DNA of 13,580 nt from assembly GCA_902796375.1 (NCBI GenBank), contig CADBOW010000121.1:1-13580 (forward strand), in the 5' to 3' direction. Every line of letters starts with the position of its first letter. Positions within the stretch are counted from its first letter, which is position 1. A program made the translations under genes and the position numbers. Source of the stretch: an uncultured Lachnospiraceae bacterium. Lineage in GTDB: Bacteria > Bacillota > Clostridia > Lachnospirales > Lachnospiraceae. This document shows positions 6,214 to 13,495 of the stretch, in pieces. The notes beneath the pieces were generated by a model, which saw nothing but the letters and a program-made list of their open reading frames with translations, did no database searches and had not been told where the DNA came from.

Positions 6214-8136
6214 ATGGCGGAGAATCAGGACTATGGTGCAGAACAGATTCAGATACTGGAAGGTCTGGAGGCTGTAAGAAAACGTCCGGGTATGTATATC
6301 GGAAGTACATCCTCCCGGGGACTGCATCATTTAGTGTATGAGATCGTAGACAATGCGGTGGATGAAGCATTGGCCGGATTCTGCAGTGAGATCCAGGTAT
6401 ATATCAATGAGGATAACTCCATCACGGTTGTGGATAACGGCCGTGGTATTCCGGTAGATATTCAGAAGAAGGCCGGACGTCCCGCAGTGGAAGTGGTTTT
6501 CACCGTACTTCATGCAGGTGGAAAGTTCGGCGGTGGGGGATACAAGGTATCCGGAGGACTTCACGGCGTGGGATCCTCTGTTGTAAATGCCCTTTCCGAC
6601 TGGCTGGAGGTGGAGGTTTCCAGAGACGGAAAGATCTATCGTCAGCGGTATGAGCGCGGAAAGGTCATGTATGATCTGAAGGTGGTGGGAGAATCGGAGG
6701 GCACCGGAACAAAGGTTACATTTAAGCCGGATGCAACCATTTTTGACGATGTGATCTATGACTATGATACCCTTCGGATCCGTTTGCGCGAGACAGCTTT
6801 CCTGACCAAGAATCTGAAGATCTCTCTTCAGGATCTTCGGGGACCGGAGGAGGAACGCCGCAGTGATACCTTCCATTACGAGGGCGGGATCAAGGAATTT
6901 GTGGCTTATCTGAACCGTCATAAGACGGCGCTCTATGACAAGATTATTTACTGTGAAGGCTCCAAGGAAGATATCTATGTTGAGGTAGCGCTTCAGCACA
7001 ATGATACCTACAACGAGAATGTATACAGCTTTGTAAATAATATCGTAACGCCTGAGGGTGGTATGCACCTGACGGGATTCCGTGCCGCCATCACCAAGGT
7101 ATTCAATGATTACGCCCGGAATTTCAAGTTTCTGAAGGAGAAGGATGAGAATCTGACGGGAGAGGATTTAAGAGAAGGCCTTACCGCCATCATTTCCGTA
7201 AAGATCCAGGATCCTCAGTTTGAAGGACAGACCAAGCAGAAGCTGGGAAATGCCCCGGCGCGTACTGCCGTGGAATCCATCATGAATGAACAGCTGGTCT
7301 ATTTCCTGGAACAGAATCCGGCGGTAGCCAAGAATATTATCGATAAGGCGCTTAAGGCCCAGAAGGCCCGGAACGCAGCCAGAAAAGCAAAGGAAATGAT
7401 CCGAAAGACGGAACTGTCCCAGAGTCTGGCGCTTCCCGGAAAGCTGGCGGACTGTTCGGATAAGGATCCGAAGAAGTGCGAGATCTACATTGTGGAGGGA
7501 GATTCTGCGGGCGGATCCGCGAAAACCGCCAGAAACCGTGCAACACAGGCTATCCTTCCTCTTCGCGGTAAGATCCTGAATGTTGAAAAGGCGAGACTGG
7601 ATCATATTCTGGAAAATGCGGAGATCAAGGCCATGATCACTGCATTTGGTACGGGGATCCATGATAATTTCGATATAGAGAAGCTTCGGTATGACAAGAT
7701 CATCATTATGACCGATGCCGACGTGGATGGTGCACATATTGCCACCCTTCTGCTGACCTTCTTCTATCGTTTTATGCCGGATCTGATCCGGAAGGGTCAT
7801 GTATATCTGGCTCAGCCGCCGCTTTACCGGCTGGAGAGAAATAAGAAATTCTGGTATGCCTACAGCGATGAGGAGCTTTCAAAGCTGATCGAACAGGTAG
7901 GACGGGACCAGCAGAACAAGGTTCAGCGATATAAGGGACTTGGTGAGATGGATGCGGATCAGCTCTGGGATACCACCATGGATCCGGAGAAGAGGATCCT
8001 CCTCCGGGTGGCCATCGATGATCAGGATGAATCCGAAGTGGATATCACCTTTAATGTTCTGATGGGTGATAAGGTTGAGCCCCGTAAGAAGTTTATCGAA
8101 GAAAATGCAAAATTCGTGAAGAATCTCGATATATAA
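6214..8136 (+). CDS. gyrB: DNA gyrase subunit B
   Basis: GyrB supplies ATP hydrolysis for gyrase, which introduces negative supercoils ahead of the fork. The product has 640 residues, the usual size for Gram-positive GyrB. The GHKL ATPase shows EIVDNAVDEALAG at 43-55, DNGRGIP at 74-80 and GGLHGVGSSVVNALS at 114-128. A lysine-bearing QTKQKLGN loop follows in the transducer. The Toprim domain has EGDSAGGSAK starting at Glu428 and the metal site DADVDG at 501-506. The C-terminal QRYKGLGEMD is at 571-580. AAGGAG at 6201-6206 gives 7-base spacing to the ATG. It ends inside the first base of the repeat element that separates it from gyrA. Confidence 0.99.
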   Translation: MAENQDYGAEQIQILEGLEAVRKRPGMYIGSTSSRGLHHLVYEIVDNAVDEALAGFCSEIQVYINEDNSITVVDNGRGIPVDIQKKAGRPAVEVVFTVLHAGGKFGGGGYKVSGGLHGVGSSVVNALSDWLEVEVSRDGKIYRQRYERGKVMYDLKVVGESEGTGTKVTFKPDATIFDDVIYDYDTLRIRLRETAFLTKNLKISLQDLRGPEEERRSDTFHYEGGIKEFVAYLNRHKTALYDKIIYCEGSKEDIYVEVALQHNDTYNENVYSFVNNIVTPEGGMHLTGFRAAITKVFNDYARNFKFLKEKDENLTGEDLREGLTAIISVKIQDPQFEGQTKQKLGNAPARTAVESIMNEQLVYFLEQNPAVAKNIIDKALKAQKARNAARKAKEMIRKTELSQSLALPGKLADCSDKDPKKCEIYIVEGDSAGGSAKTARNRATQAILPLRGKILNVEKARLDHILENAEIKAMITAFGTGIHDNFDIEKLRYDKIIIMTDADVDGAHIATLLLTFFYRFMPDLIRKGHVYLAQPPLYRLERNKKFWYAYSDEELSKLIEQVGRDQQNKVQRYKGLGEMDADQLWDTTMDPEKRILLRVAIDDQDESEVDITFNVLMGDKVEPRKKFIEENAKFVKNLDI

Positions 8137-8240
8137 AGATCCTTCGGACCGAATCCCGGGATGAAGATATGAGTCCTCAGGATGACAGGGTGTGTCCCGG
8201 ATGACAGACGGATGTCATTCCGGGCAGAACGAAGAATCTT
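8136..8240. repeat. REP/MITE-like inverted-repeat element between gyrB and gyrA
   Basis: The ends are inverted copies: AAGATCCTTCG at 8136-8146 and CGAAGAATCTT at 8230-8240 match at 10 of 11 positions. Inside, CCCGGATGACA (8196-8206) pairs with TGTCATTCCGGG (8213-8224) with one bulged base around a 6-base loop, and GGATGACA also occurs at 8180-8187. The CATTCCGGGCAGAACGAAGAATCTT-type sequence resembles dispersed palindromic repeats (ATTCCGAGC-GAAGCGAGGAATCT style) that I know from many Clostridia. The left end overlaps the last A of the gyrB stop. No transposase or target duplication is visible. It probably is a non-autonomous repeat copy; effects on gyrBA expression are unknown. Confidence 0.7.
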
Positions 8241-8256
8241 GAAAGGAGTTAACCAG

Positions 8257-10767
8257 ATGAACGACGACAAGATATTTGACGATGTGAGAGAGGTCGATCT
8301 GAAGAAGACCATGGAGACCTCCTATATCGATTATGCCATGTCGGTAATCGCAGCCCGTGCTCTTCCGGATGTAAGAGACGGTCTGAAGCCGGTTCAGCGC
8401 AGGATCCTGTATTCCATGATCGAGCTGAACAACGGGCCGGATAAGCCCCACAGAAAATGTGCCCGTATCGTCGGTGATACCATGGGTAAATATCATCCCC
8501 ATGGTGACAGCTCCATTTATGATGCGCTGGTAAAGCTGGCACAGGAATGGAATACCCGGTATCCTCTGGTGGACGGTCACGGAAACTTCGGTTCCGTGGA
8601 CGGTGACGGAGCAGCCGCCATGCGTTATACGGAGGCCCGGCTTACAAAAATGTCGATCGAGATGCTGTCGGACATCAATAAAGATACGGTGGACTTTATT
8701 CCGAACTTTGATGAGACGGAGAAAGAGCCTACGGTTCTGCCCAGCCGGTATCCGAATCTCCTGGTAAACGGAACCACCGGAATCGCGGTGGGTATGGCCA
8801 CCAATATTCCTCCTCATAATCTGCGGGAGATCACGGATGCTGTTGTGAAGATCATCGATAACCGGATCAATGAGGACCGGGAGACGGAGATCGAAGAGCT
8901 TCTGGAGATCGTAAAGGGACCTGATTTCCCCACGGGTGCGGAGATCCTGGGACGTCAGGGAATCGAAGAGGCCTATCGTACCGGACGCGGCAAGATCAAG
9001 GTTCGCGCCATCACCGACATCGAGCCTATGGCCGGCGGAAAGCAGCGGATCGTGGTGACCGAGCTGCCCTATATGGTTAATAAGGCCATGCTGATCGCCA
9101 AGATCGCGGATCTGGTGAAGAACAAAAAGGTGGACGGTATCACGGATCTTCGGGATGAATCCTCCCGTGAAGGTATGCGGGTTGTGATCGAGCTTCGGAG
9201 AGACTGCAACGCAAATGTGATCCTGAACAATCTGTATAAGCATACACAGCTGGAGGATACCTTCGGCGTAAATATGCTTGCACTGGTAAAGAACGAGCCG
9301 AAGGTACTCAGCCTTCCGGACATGCTGAAATACTATATAGAGCATCAGGAAGAGGTAGTTACCCGTCGGACGAAATATGATCTTAACAAGGCGGAGGAGA
9401 GGGCTCACATCGTAGAAGGCCTTCTGATCGCCATTGATAATATCGACGAAGTAATCAAGATCATTCGCGGTTCCGAAAATGTCGGGGCAGCGAAGGCAGC
9501 CCTGATGGAACGCTTCGGATTGACCGAGGCCCAGGCCGGAGCCATCGTGGAAATGCGTCTCCGCCAGCTGACAGGACTGGAGCGTGAGAAGCTGGAAGCA
9601 GAATACAAGGAGCTGATGGAGAAGATAGCGGAATATAAGGCGATCCTGGCAGATCCGAAGAAGCTGCTGGCAGTGATCCGGGAGGAGCTGCAGATCATTT
9701 CCATGAAGTTCGGAGATGACCGCAGAACCCGCATTGGTGCGGCTGTGGGCGAGATCATGGATGAGGATCTGATCAAGAGAGAGAATACCATTATCGCCAT
9801 GACGCATCTCGGATACATCAAGAGAATGAGCGTATCCAATTTCCGTGCACAGAACCGGGGCGGTAAGGGCATCAAGGGTATGCAGACCATTGAGGATGAT
9901 TATATCGAGGATCTGCTGATGACCACAACCCTGCATTATATCCTGTTCTTTACGAATAAGGGCCGGGGTTATCGTCTCAGAGCATATCAGATCCCGGAGG
10001 CAGGACGTACCGCCAGAGGAATGGCCATCGTAAATCTCCTGCAGCTGGACGGTGATGAGAAGATCACTGCCATAATTCCCATCAAGGAGTATGTATCGAA
10101 TAAATACCTTCTGATGGTTACCAAGCACGGTATGATCAAGAAGACTCCGGAGACGGAATATGCAAATATCCGGAAGAACGGCATCATCGCCATGACATTG
10201 AAGGATGATGATGAGCTGATCGAGGTAAAGACCACAGAGAATACCAGAGACATTTTCATGGTATCCAAGAACGGTATCTGTATCCGGTTCAATGACCGGG
10301 ATGTACGAAGCACCGGTCGTTCGGCCATGGGTGTCCGGGGTATGAATCTGGGTGAAGGTGATGAAGTCATCGGAATGCAGATGAATACACAGGGAGAATC
10401 CCTGCTGATGGTTTCCGAGCATGGTATGGGCAAGCGTACAAATATCAGCGAATTCTCCGTACAGAAGCGTGGCGGTAAGGGCGTGAAGTGCTACAAGCTC
10501 ACGGAGAAGACCGGATCGCTGGTAGGTGTAAAGGCTGTAAACGATCAGCATGAGATCATGATGATCACAACCCAGGGTATCATCATCCGTTTGAAATGTG
10601 ACGACATTTCCACATACGGACGGATCACCTCCGGAGTGAAGCTGATCCGGCTGGATCAGAGCGAAGATATCACGGTTGCAAGTATAGCAAAGGTGCGGGA
10701 TGATGTGGCACAGACCGAGGAAGCGCTTCGTCAGCTGGAACAGGGTGAAGAAGTCAAGAATGACTAG
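8257..10767 (+). CDS. gyrA: DNA gyrase subunit A
   Basis: GyrA cuts and rejoins DNA through a tyrosine linkage and wraps DNA on its C-terminal propeller. The product has 836 residues. The catalytic Tyr124 lies in AAMRYTEARL. The quinolone-determining segment KYHPHGDSSIYD has Ser85 and Asp89 at positions equal to E. coli Ser83 and Asp87, the wild-type susceptible residues. The GyrA box QNRGGKG is at 532-538 and a second similar blade motif QKRGGKG at 736-742. The tail (EEALRQLEQGEEVKND) is acidic. The frame is open 25 codons further upstream, but those codons are repeat-element sequence. ATG 8257 has AAAGGAG at 8242-8248 and matches family N-termini (DVDLKKTMETSYIDYAMSV-like), so it is chosen. 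Confidence 0.98.
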   Translation: MNDDKIFDDVREVDLKKTMETSYIDYAMSVIAARALPDVRDGLKPVQRRILYSMIELNNGPDKPHRKCARIVGDTMGKYHPHGDSSIYDALVKLAQEWNTRYPLVDGHGNFGSVDGDGAAAMRYTEARLTKMSIEMLSDINKDTVDFIPNFDETEKEPTVLPSRYPNLLVNGTTGIAVGMATNIPPHNLREITDAVVKIIDNRINEDRETEIEELLEIVKGPDFPTGAEILGRQGIEEAYRTGRGKIKVRAITDIEPMAGGKQRIVVTELPYMVNKAMLIAKIADLVKNKKVDGITDLRDESSREGMRVVIELRRDCNANVILNNLYKHTQLEDTFGVNMLALVKNEPKVLSLPDMLKYYIEHQEEVVTRRTKYDLNKAEERAHIVEGLLIAIDNIDEVIKIIRGSENVGAAKAALMERFGLTEAQAGAIVEMRLRQLTGLEREKLEAEYKELMEKIAEYKAILADPKKLLAVIREELQIISMKFGDDRRTRIGAAVGEIMDEDLIKRENTIIAMTHLGYIKRMSVSNFRAQNRGGKGIKGMQTIEDDYIEDLLMTTTLHYILFFTNKGRGYRLRAYQIPEAGRTARGMAIVNLLQLDGDEKITAIIPIKEYVSNKYLLMVTKHGMIKKTPETEYANIRKNGIIAMTLKDDDELIEVKTTENTRDIFMVSKNGICIRFNDRDVRSTGRSAMGVRGMNLGEGDEVIGMQMNTQGESLLMVSEHGMGKRTNISEFSVQKRGGKGVKCYKLTEKTGSLVGVKAVNDQHEIMMITTQGIIIRLKCDDISTYGRITSGVKLIRLDQSEDITVASIAKVRDDVAQTEEALRQLEQGEEVKND

Positions 10768-10787
10768 ATAAAAGCGGCTATACCAAC

Positions 10788-10807
10788 CCGGGATGATACA
10801 ATCCCGG
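10788..10807. repeat. Hairpin 1 downstream of gyrA
   Basis: CCGGGAT (10788-10794) and ATCCCGG (10801-10807) pair perfectly around the loop GATACA. It lies 20 bases after the gyrA stop. No T-run follows, so it is not a standard intrinsic terminator. Confidence 0.6.
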
Positions 10808-10822
10808 ATTCGGATCAAAGGT

Positions 10823-10855
10823 CCGGAGATCCCGCAGTGAAAGCGGGTTCTCCGG
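10823..10855. repeat. Hairpin 2 downstream of gyrA
   Basis: CCGGAGATCCCGC (10823-10835) and GCGGGTTCTCCGG (10843-10855) pair at 12 of 13 positions around a 7-base loop. This is a very stable GC-rich stem, with no T-run after it (CCGGGGGATC follows). It may attenuate or protect the gyrA 3' end. With hairpin 1 it fills most of the gap before the next gene. Confidence 0.65.
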
Positions 10856-10889
10856 CCGGGGGATCACCGACGGAAAGGGTGGATCGACG

Positions 10890-11087
10890 ATGGAAGGATT
10901 AAAAGACAATATAGAAAATATCACAAATACAAAGGGACTGGAGGATCTGCTGATCGCAGTGGCATACTGGATCGGCGTGATCGTTGTGGTTCTGCTTATC
11001 TTTTATATCTGCATCAAGATCAGCAATTACGCACAGCAGAAGAAGACCAAACGTCCTTACAAGGGCAGAGACGACTTTCTGTCCTGA
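10890..11087 (+). CDS. Small single-pass membrane protein, unknown function
   Basis: I do not recognise this 65-residue protein. A hydrophilic N-terminus (about 1-17, acidic and Asn/Thr-rich) is followed by one strong membrane segment at about 18-43 (LEDLLIAVAYWIGVIVVVLL and IFYICI), then a basic tail with KKTKRPYKGRDDF. By the positive-inside rule the C-terminus is cytoplasmic and the N-terminus outside. AAAGGGTGG at 10874-10882 gives 7-base spacing to the ATG. It lies 122 bases after gyrA and 68 bases before the fumarase alpha subunit. Reading frame, Shine-Dalgarno and coherent membrane topology support a real gene. A link to fumarase or gyrase is not shown. Confidence 0.7.
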   Translation: MEGLKDNIENITNTKGLEDLLIAVAYWIGVIVVVLLIFYICIKISNYAQQKKTKRPYKGRDDFLS

Positions 11088-11155
11088 TCCGGGCCTGTAA
11101 TGTGATCAGAAGAGCAGAGCGAAGGTGTGACATTTTGCCTGCTGTAGGAGGATAT

Positions 11156-11995
11156 ATGAGAGAGATCTATGCGGCGGATATCACGGCAGTAGTCCGTGAT
11201 ATGTGCATTCAGGCGAATCTCTCGCTTGCACCGGACATGGTTCAGGCGATGGAAAATGCCGGCGAAACTGAAGTATCCCCGTTGGGGAAGAAGATAATGG
11301 GACAGCTGAAGGAGAATCTGAAGCTGGCGAAGGAGGAGCAGATCCCGATTTGCCAGGATACCGGAATGGCTGTCTTTTTCGTGCGAATCGGCCAGGAGAT
11401 CCACGTGGAGGGAGGGCTGACCGAAGCAATCCAGGAGGGAGTCCGTCAGGGATATACGGATGGATATCTCAGGAAATCTGTAGTCGGTGACCCTCTGCAG
11501 AGGATCAATACGGGAGATAATACTCCGGCCATCATTCACTATGATGTGGTGCCGGGAGAGGAGCTGTCGATCACCATCGCACCGAAGGGCTTCGGAAGCG
11601 AAAATATGAGTAAACAGTATATGCTGAAGCCGGCAGACGGGATCGAGGGAGTTCGAAACGCGGTGATCAGGACTGTAAGTGAAGCGGGACCGAATGCCTG
11701 CCCGCCCTTTGTGGTGGGAGTGGGGATCGGCGGTGATTTCGAGCTTTCGGCCATTCTGGCGAAGAAAGCACTGACACGTCCGGTCAATGTACGAAATCAG
11801 CTGCCCCACATCCGTCAGCTGGAGGAGGAGCTGCTGCGCTCCATCAATCAGCTGGGGATCGGACCGGCCGGCCTGGGAGGACGAAATACCGCCCTGGCAG
11901 TAAATGTCGAAACCTACGCAACCCATATCGCCGGGCTGCCCGTGGCAGTGAATATGTGCTGTCATGTGAACCGCCATGTAACCGTGGTTCTGTAG
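11156..11995 (+). CDS. Fumarate hydratase class I, alpha subunit (Fe-S hydro-lyase)
   Basis: This is the alpha subunit of a two-subunit iron-sulfur fumarase that converts fumarate and malate reversibly; the L(+)-tartrate dehydratase TtdA belongs to the same family. The product has 279 residues, normal length. Candidate cluster ligands are Cys66 in PICQDTGM, Cys182 in GPNACPPFVVGVGIGG, and Cys268 or Cys269 in NMCCHVNRH. The IAPKGFGSENMS motif at 141-152 is typical. The frame runs 18 codons further upstream, but ATG 11156 is preceded by AGGAGG at 11146-11151 and gives the family start MREIYAADIT. The beta subunit follows 27 bases later. Substrate (fumarate or tartrate) cannot be settled by sequence; fumarate is more likely in a clostridial core genome. 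Confidence 0.93.
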   Translation: MREIYAADITAVVRDMCIQANLSLAPDMVQAMENAGETEVSPLGKKIMGQLKENLKLAKEEQIPICQDTGMAVFFVRIGQEIHVEGGLTEAIQEGVRQGYTDGYLRKSVVGDPLQRINTGDNTPAIIHYDVVPGEELSITIAPKGFGSENMSKQYMLKPADGIEGVRNAVIRTVSEAGPNACPPFVVGVGIGGDFELSAILAKKALTRPVNVRNQLPHIRQLEEELLRSINQLGIGPAGLGGRNTALAVNVETYATHIAGLPVAVNMCCHVNRHVTVVL

Positions 11996-12022
11996 ATTTT
12001 TTGAGATAAGTGGAGGATGACT

Positions 12023-12586
12023 ATGGAGACAGTATTACAGGTTCCGGCATCTCCGGAGGAGCTTCGGGAGCTTCGGGCAGGGGACTATGTCTATCTCAGC
12101 GGTACCATTTATACGGCCAGAGACGCCGCACATAAAAGAATGTATGAAAGTCTGACGCAGGGGGAAGCCATCCCCATCTCGCTGGAAGGTACATTTTTAT
12201 ACTATCTGGGTCCCACACCCGCCCGTGAAGGACAGGTGATCGGATCGGCAGGACCGACCACATCCAGCCGGATGGACAAGTACACACCCCTTCTCCTGCG
12301 GCGGGGACTGGCCGGAATGATCGGAAAGGGAAAGCGGTCGGATGAGGTACAGCGTGCCATCGTGGAACGCGGAGCGGTTTATTTCGCTGCAGTGGGCGGA
12401 GCCGGAGCGCTGCTTTCCAAATGCATAAAATCGGCGGAAGTGATCGCCTATGAGGATCTGGGAACCGAAGCGATCCGAAGGCTGACGGTGGAACGTCTTC
12501 CCCTGATCGTCATCATGGACAGCGTCGGAAACAATCTGTATGAATCTGCAGTCCGGAACTTCCAGGAGAAGTATGCGGGACTGTAA
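12023..12586 (+). CDS. Fumarate hydratase class I, beta subunit
   Basis: This is the partner of the preceding alpha subunit. The 187-residue product shows the beta-domain motifs LSGTIYTARDAAHKRM at about 25-40, GPTTSSRMD at about 77-85, GLAGMIGKGKRS at about 95-106, and YFAAVGGAGALLSKCI at about 120-135. Of two nearby ATGs, 12017 directly touches GGAGG (12012-12016) and 12023 is six bases from it, so 12023 is chosen. In Escherichia coli FumA the two domains are fused; here they are separate genes as in many anaerobes. Its stop is 21 bases before the next membrane-protein gene, so the three genes are probably co-transcribed up to the terminator at 13219. Confidence 0.93.
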   Translation: METVLQVPASPEELRELRAGDYVYLSGTIYTARDAAHKRMYESLTQGEAIPISLEGTFLYYLGPTPAREGQVIGSAGPTTSSRMDKYTPLLLRRGLAGMIGKGKRSDEVQRAIVERGAVYFAAVGGAGALLSKCIKSAEVIAYEDLGTEAIRRLTVERLPLIVIMDSVGNNLYESAVRNFQEKYAGL

Positions 12587-12607
12587 ATCTGAAACGGGAT
12601 ATTCGAA

Positions 12608-13204
12608 ATGGCAGAGAAGAAAGAGATCAAAGAATCGAAAGAGAAGAAGAGGAAGAAAAGACTCAGCAGGAAGCTGCGGGCCATCCTCATCACCATAGCG
12701 GTACTCCTTGTGATCGCCGGGGGGATCGCACTGTTCCTTCTGCTTACCAGGGGAAGCATCACAATGACCGGTGCGGTGAAGAACTACTTCAGTGCCGTGG
12801 AACAGAGGGACATACAGAAATACATCAGTGTATGCTATCCCTCCGTATGGTCCGACCATTATACCCCCAACGGAAATAAAGTGGATCTGGAGAATCTGGT
12901 CAGCAATGTATTCGAGCGGCAGTCGGATACGAAGGTTTCGGATGTGAGCATGCATCATGTGGAGGAGCTGGAGGATGTCTTTGTACGCAGGATCCAGGAC
13001 AAGATCCGGGAGCTGTATGATGTGGATCTGTCGCTGTCGGCAGTATATCGGGTTTATTTCCAGCTGAAGGTAAGCTATGAACAGGATGGGTCCGAGGTAC
13101 AGTATGACAGTGATATCATGACACGTTATGTCTATAAATATAAAGGAAAATGGTACTATCTTGCAGACACACTGCTGCTTATGGATATGGATCTGGACAA
13201 ATAA
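12608..13204 (+). CDS. Membrane-anchored protein with a possible NTF2-like outer domain
   Basis: I do not recognise a named family for this 198-residue protein. Residues 1-24 are extremely rich in Lys, Glu and Arg. One membrane segment follows at about 25-47 (AILITIAVLLVIAGG then IALFLLL). The rest is predicted outside. The opening AVKNYFSAVEQRDIQKYISVCYP at about 56-78, which exceeds twenty residues only in its full extent, and the ending YKYKGKWYYLADT (about 176-188) are reminiscent of NTF2-like/DUF4878-type domains found on Gram-positive membrane proteins; this is inference. There is no lipobox. The ATG has only a weak Shine-Dalgarno (ACGGGA, about 11 bases away). It follows fumarase beta by 21 bases and ends just before a strong terminator. 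Confidence 0.75.
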   Translation: MAEKKEIKESKEKKRKKRLSRKLRAILITIAVLLVIAGGIALFLLLTRGSITMTGAVKNYFSAVEQRDIQKYISVCYPSVWSDHYTPNGNKVDLENLVSNVFERQSDTKVSDVSMHHVEELEDVFVRRIQDKIRELYDVDLSLSAVYRVYFQLKVSYEQDGSEVQYDSDIMTRYVYKYKGKWYYLADTLLLMDMDLDK

Positions 13205-13218
13205 AAGAAAAATAAAAG

Positions 13219-13253
13219 AAGCGGAACTCATCCACGGATGAGAACCGCTTTTT
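13219..13253. terminator. Bidirectional intrinsic terminator
   Basis: AAGCGG (13219-13224) pairs with CCGCTT (13245-13250). After a 2x2 internal loop, CTCATC pairs with GATGAG around a short loop. TTTTT follows on the plus strand (13249-13253), and the minus strand has a T-rich run (rev. comp. of 13203-13218) after the same stem. It can end both the rightward operon and the convergent tRNA transcript. Confidence 0.9.
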
Positions 13254-13258
13254 CAGTG

Positions 13259-13329
13259 AGGTGCTGAACGGATTTGAACCGATGATCAGGGAGTTGCAGT
13301 CCCACGCCTTACCACTTGGCTACAGCACC
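13259..13329 (-). tRNA. tRNA-Cys (GCA)
   Basis: On the minus strand the acceptor GGTGCTG pairs perfectly with CAGCACC. The D arm is GCC/GGC and the anticodon loop CTGCAAC gives anticodon GCA. The T loop is TTCAAAT. The discriminator base is U, as needed by cysteinyl-tRNA synthetase. CCA is not encoded (CAC follows). Two U-U mismatches are seen, one at the outer end of the anticodon stem (27-43) and one in the T stem (50-64). It is the last tRNA of the leftward cluster. Confidence 0.93.
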
Positions 13330-13336
13330 ATATTCT

Positions 13337-13359
13337 ATGATCCTGTGAAACAGGATCAT
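13337..13359. repeat. Hairpin in the Asn-Cys tRNA spacer
   Basis: ATGATCCTGT (13337-13346) and ACAGGATCAT (13350-13359) form a perfect 10-base stem around a three-base loop, lying between two tRNAs in the precursor RNA. It may guide processing of the polycistronic tRNA transcript. Confidence 0.65.
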
Positions 13360-13363
13360 GGAG

Positions 13364-13435
13364 CTCCCCGAGTAGGGCTCGAACCTACAACCCCGCGGTT
13401 AACAGCCGCGTGCTCTACCATTGAGCTATCGAGGA
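13364..13435 (-). tRNA. tRNA-Asn (GTT)
   Basis: The acceptor TCCTCGA pairs with TCGGGGA (one G-U). The D loop AATGGTA, anticodon loop CTGTTAA (anticodon GTT) and T loop TTCGAGC are standard. The discriminator base is G. The length is 72 bases and CCA is not encoded (CTC follows). Confidence 0.97.
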
Positions 13436-13467
13436 ATATGTATGGTTATACGACCGATTTCTGCTTC

Positions 13468-13491
13468 GCCTGATCATGCTTCAAATCAGGC
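13468..13491. repeat. Hairpin in the Ser-Asn tRNA spacer
   Basis: GCCTGAT (13468-13474) and ATCAGGC (13485-13491) form a perfect 7-base stem around a 10-base loop. It occupies the second tRNA spacer, as another hairpin does the first. Confidence 0.5.
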
Positions 13492-13495
13492 AGTG

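Noticed and set aside
8182..8256. 25-codon N-terminal extension of gyrA in the same frame
   Set aside because: These codons are the repeat element's right part; the ATG at 8257 has a strong Shine-Dalgarno and the family N-terminus starts there.
8215..10818. 867-codon open frame antisense to gyrA
   Set aside because: In exact codon register with gyrA and explained by absence of TTA, CTA and TCA codons; no protein family resemblance and no proper start context.
12197..13231. 344-codon minus-strand frame opposite fumarase beta and the last membrane gene
   Set aside because: Same register effect across two sense genes; it would also have to start inside the bidirectional terminator.
13261..13473. 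70-codon plus-strand frame across the tRNA genes
   Set aside because: It is the complement of tRNA-Cys and tRNA-Asn.
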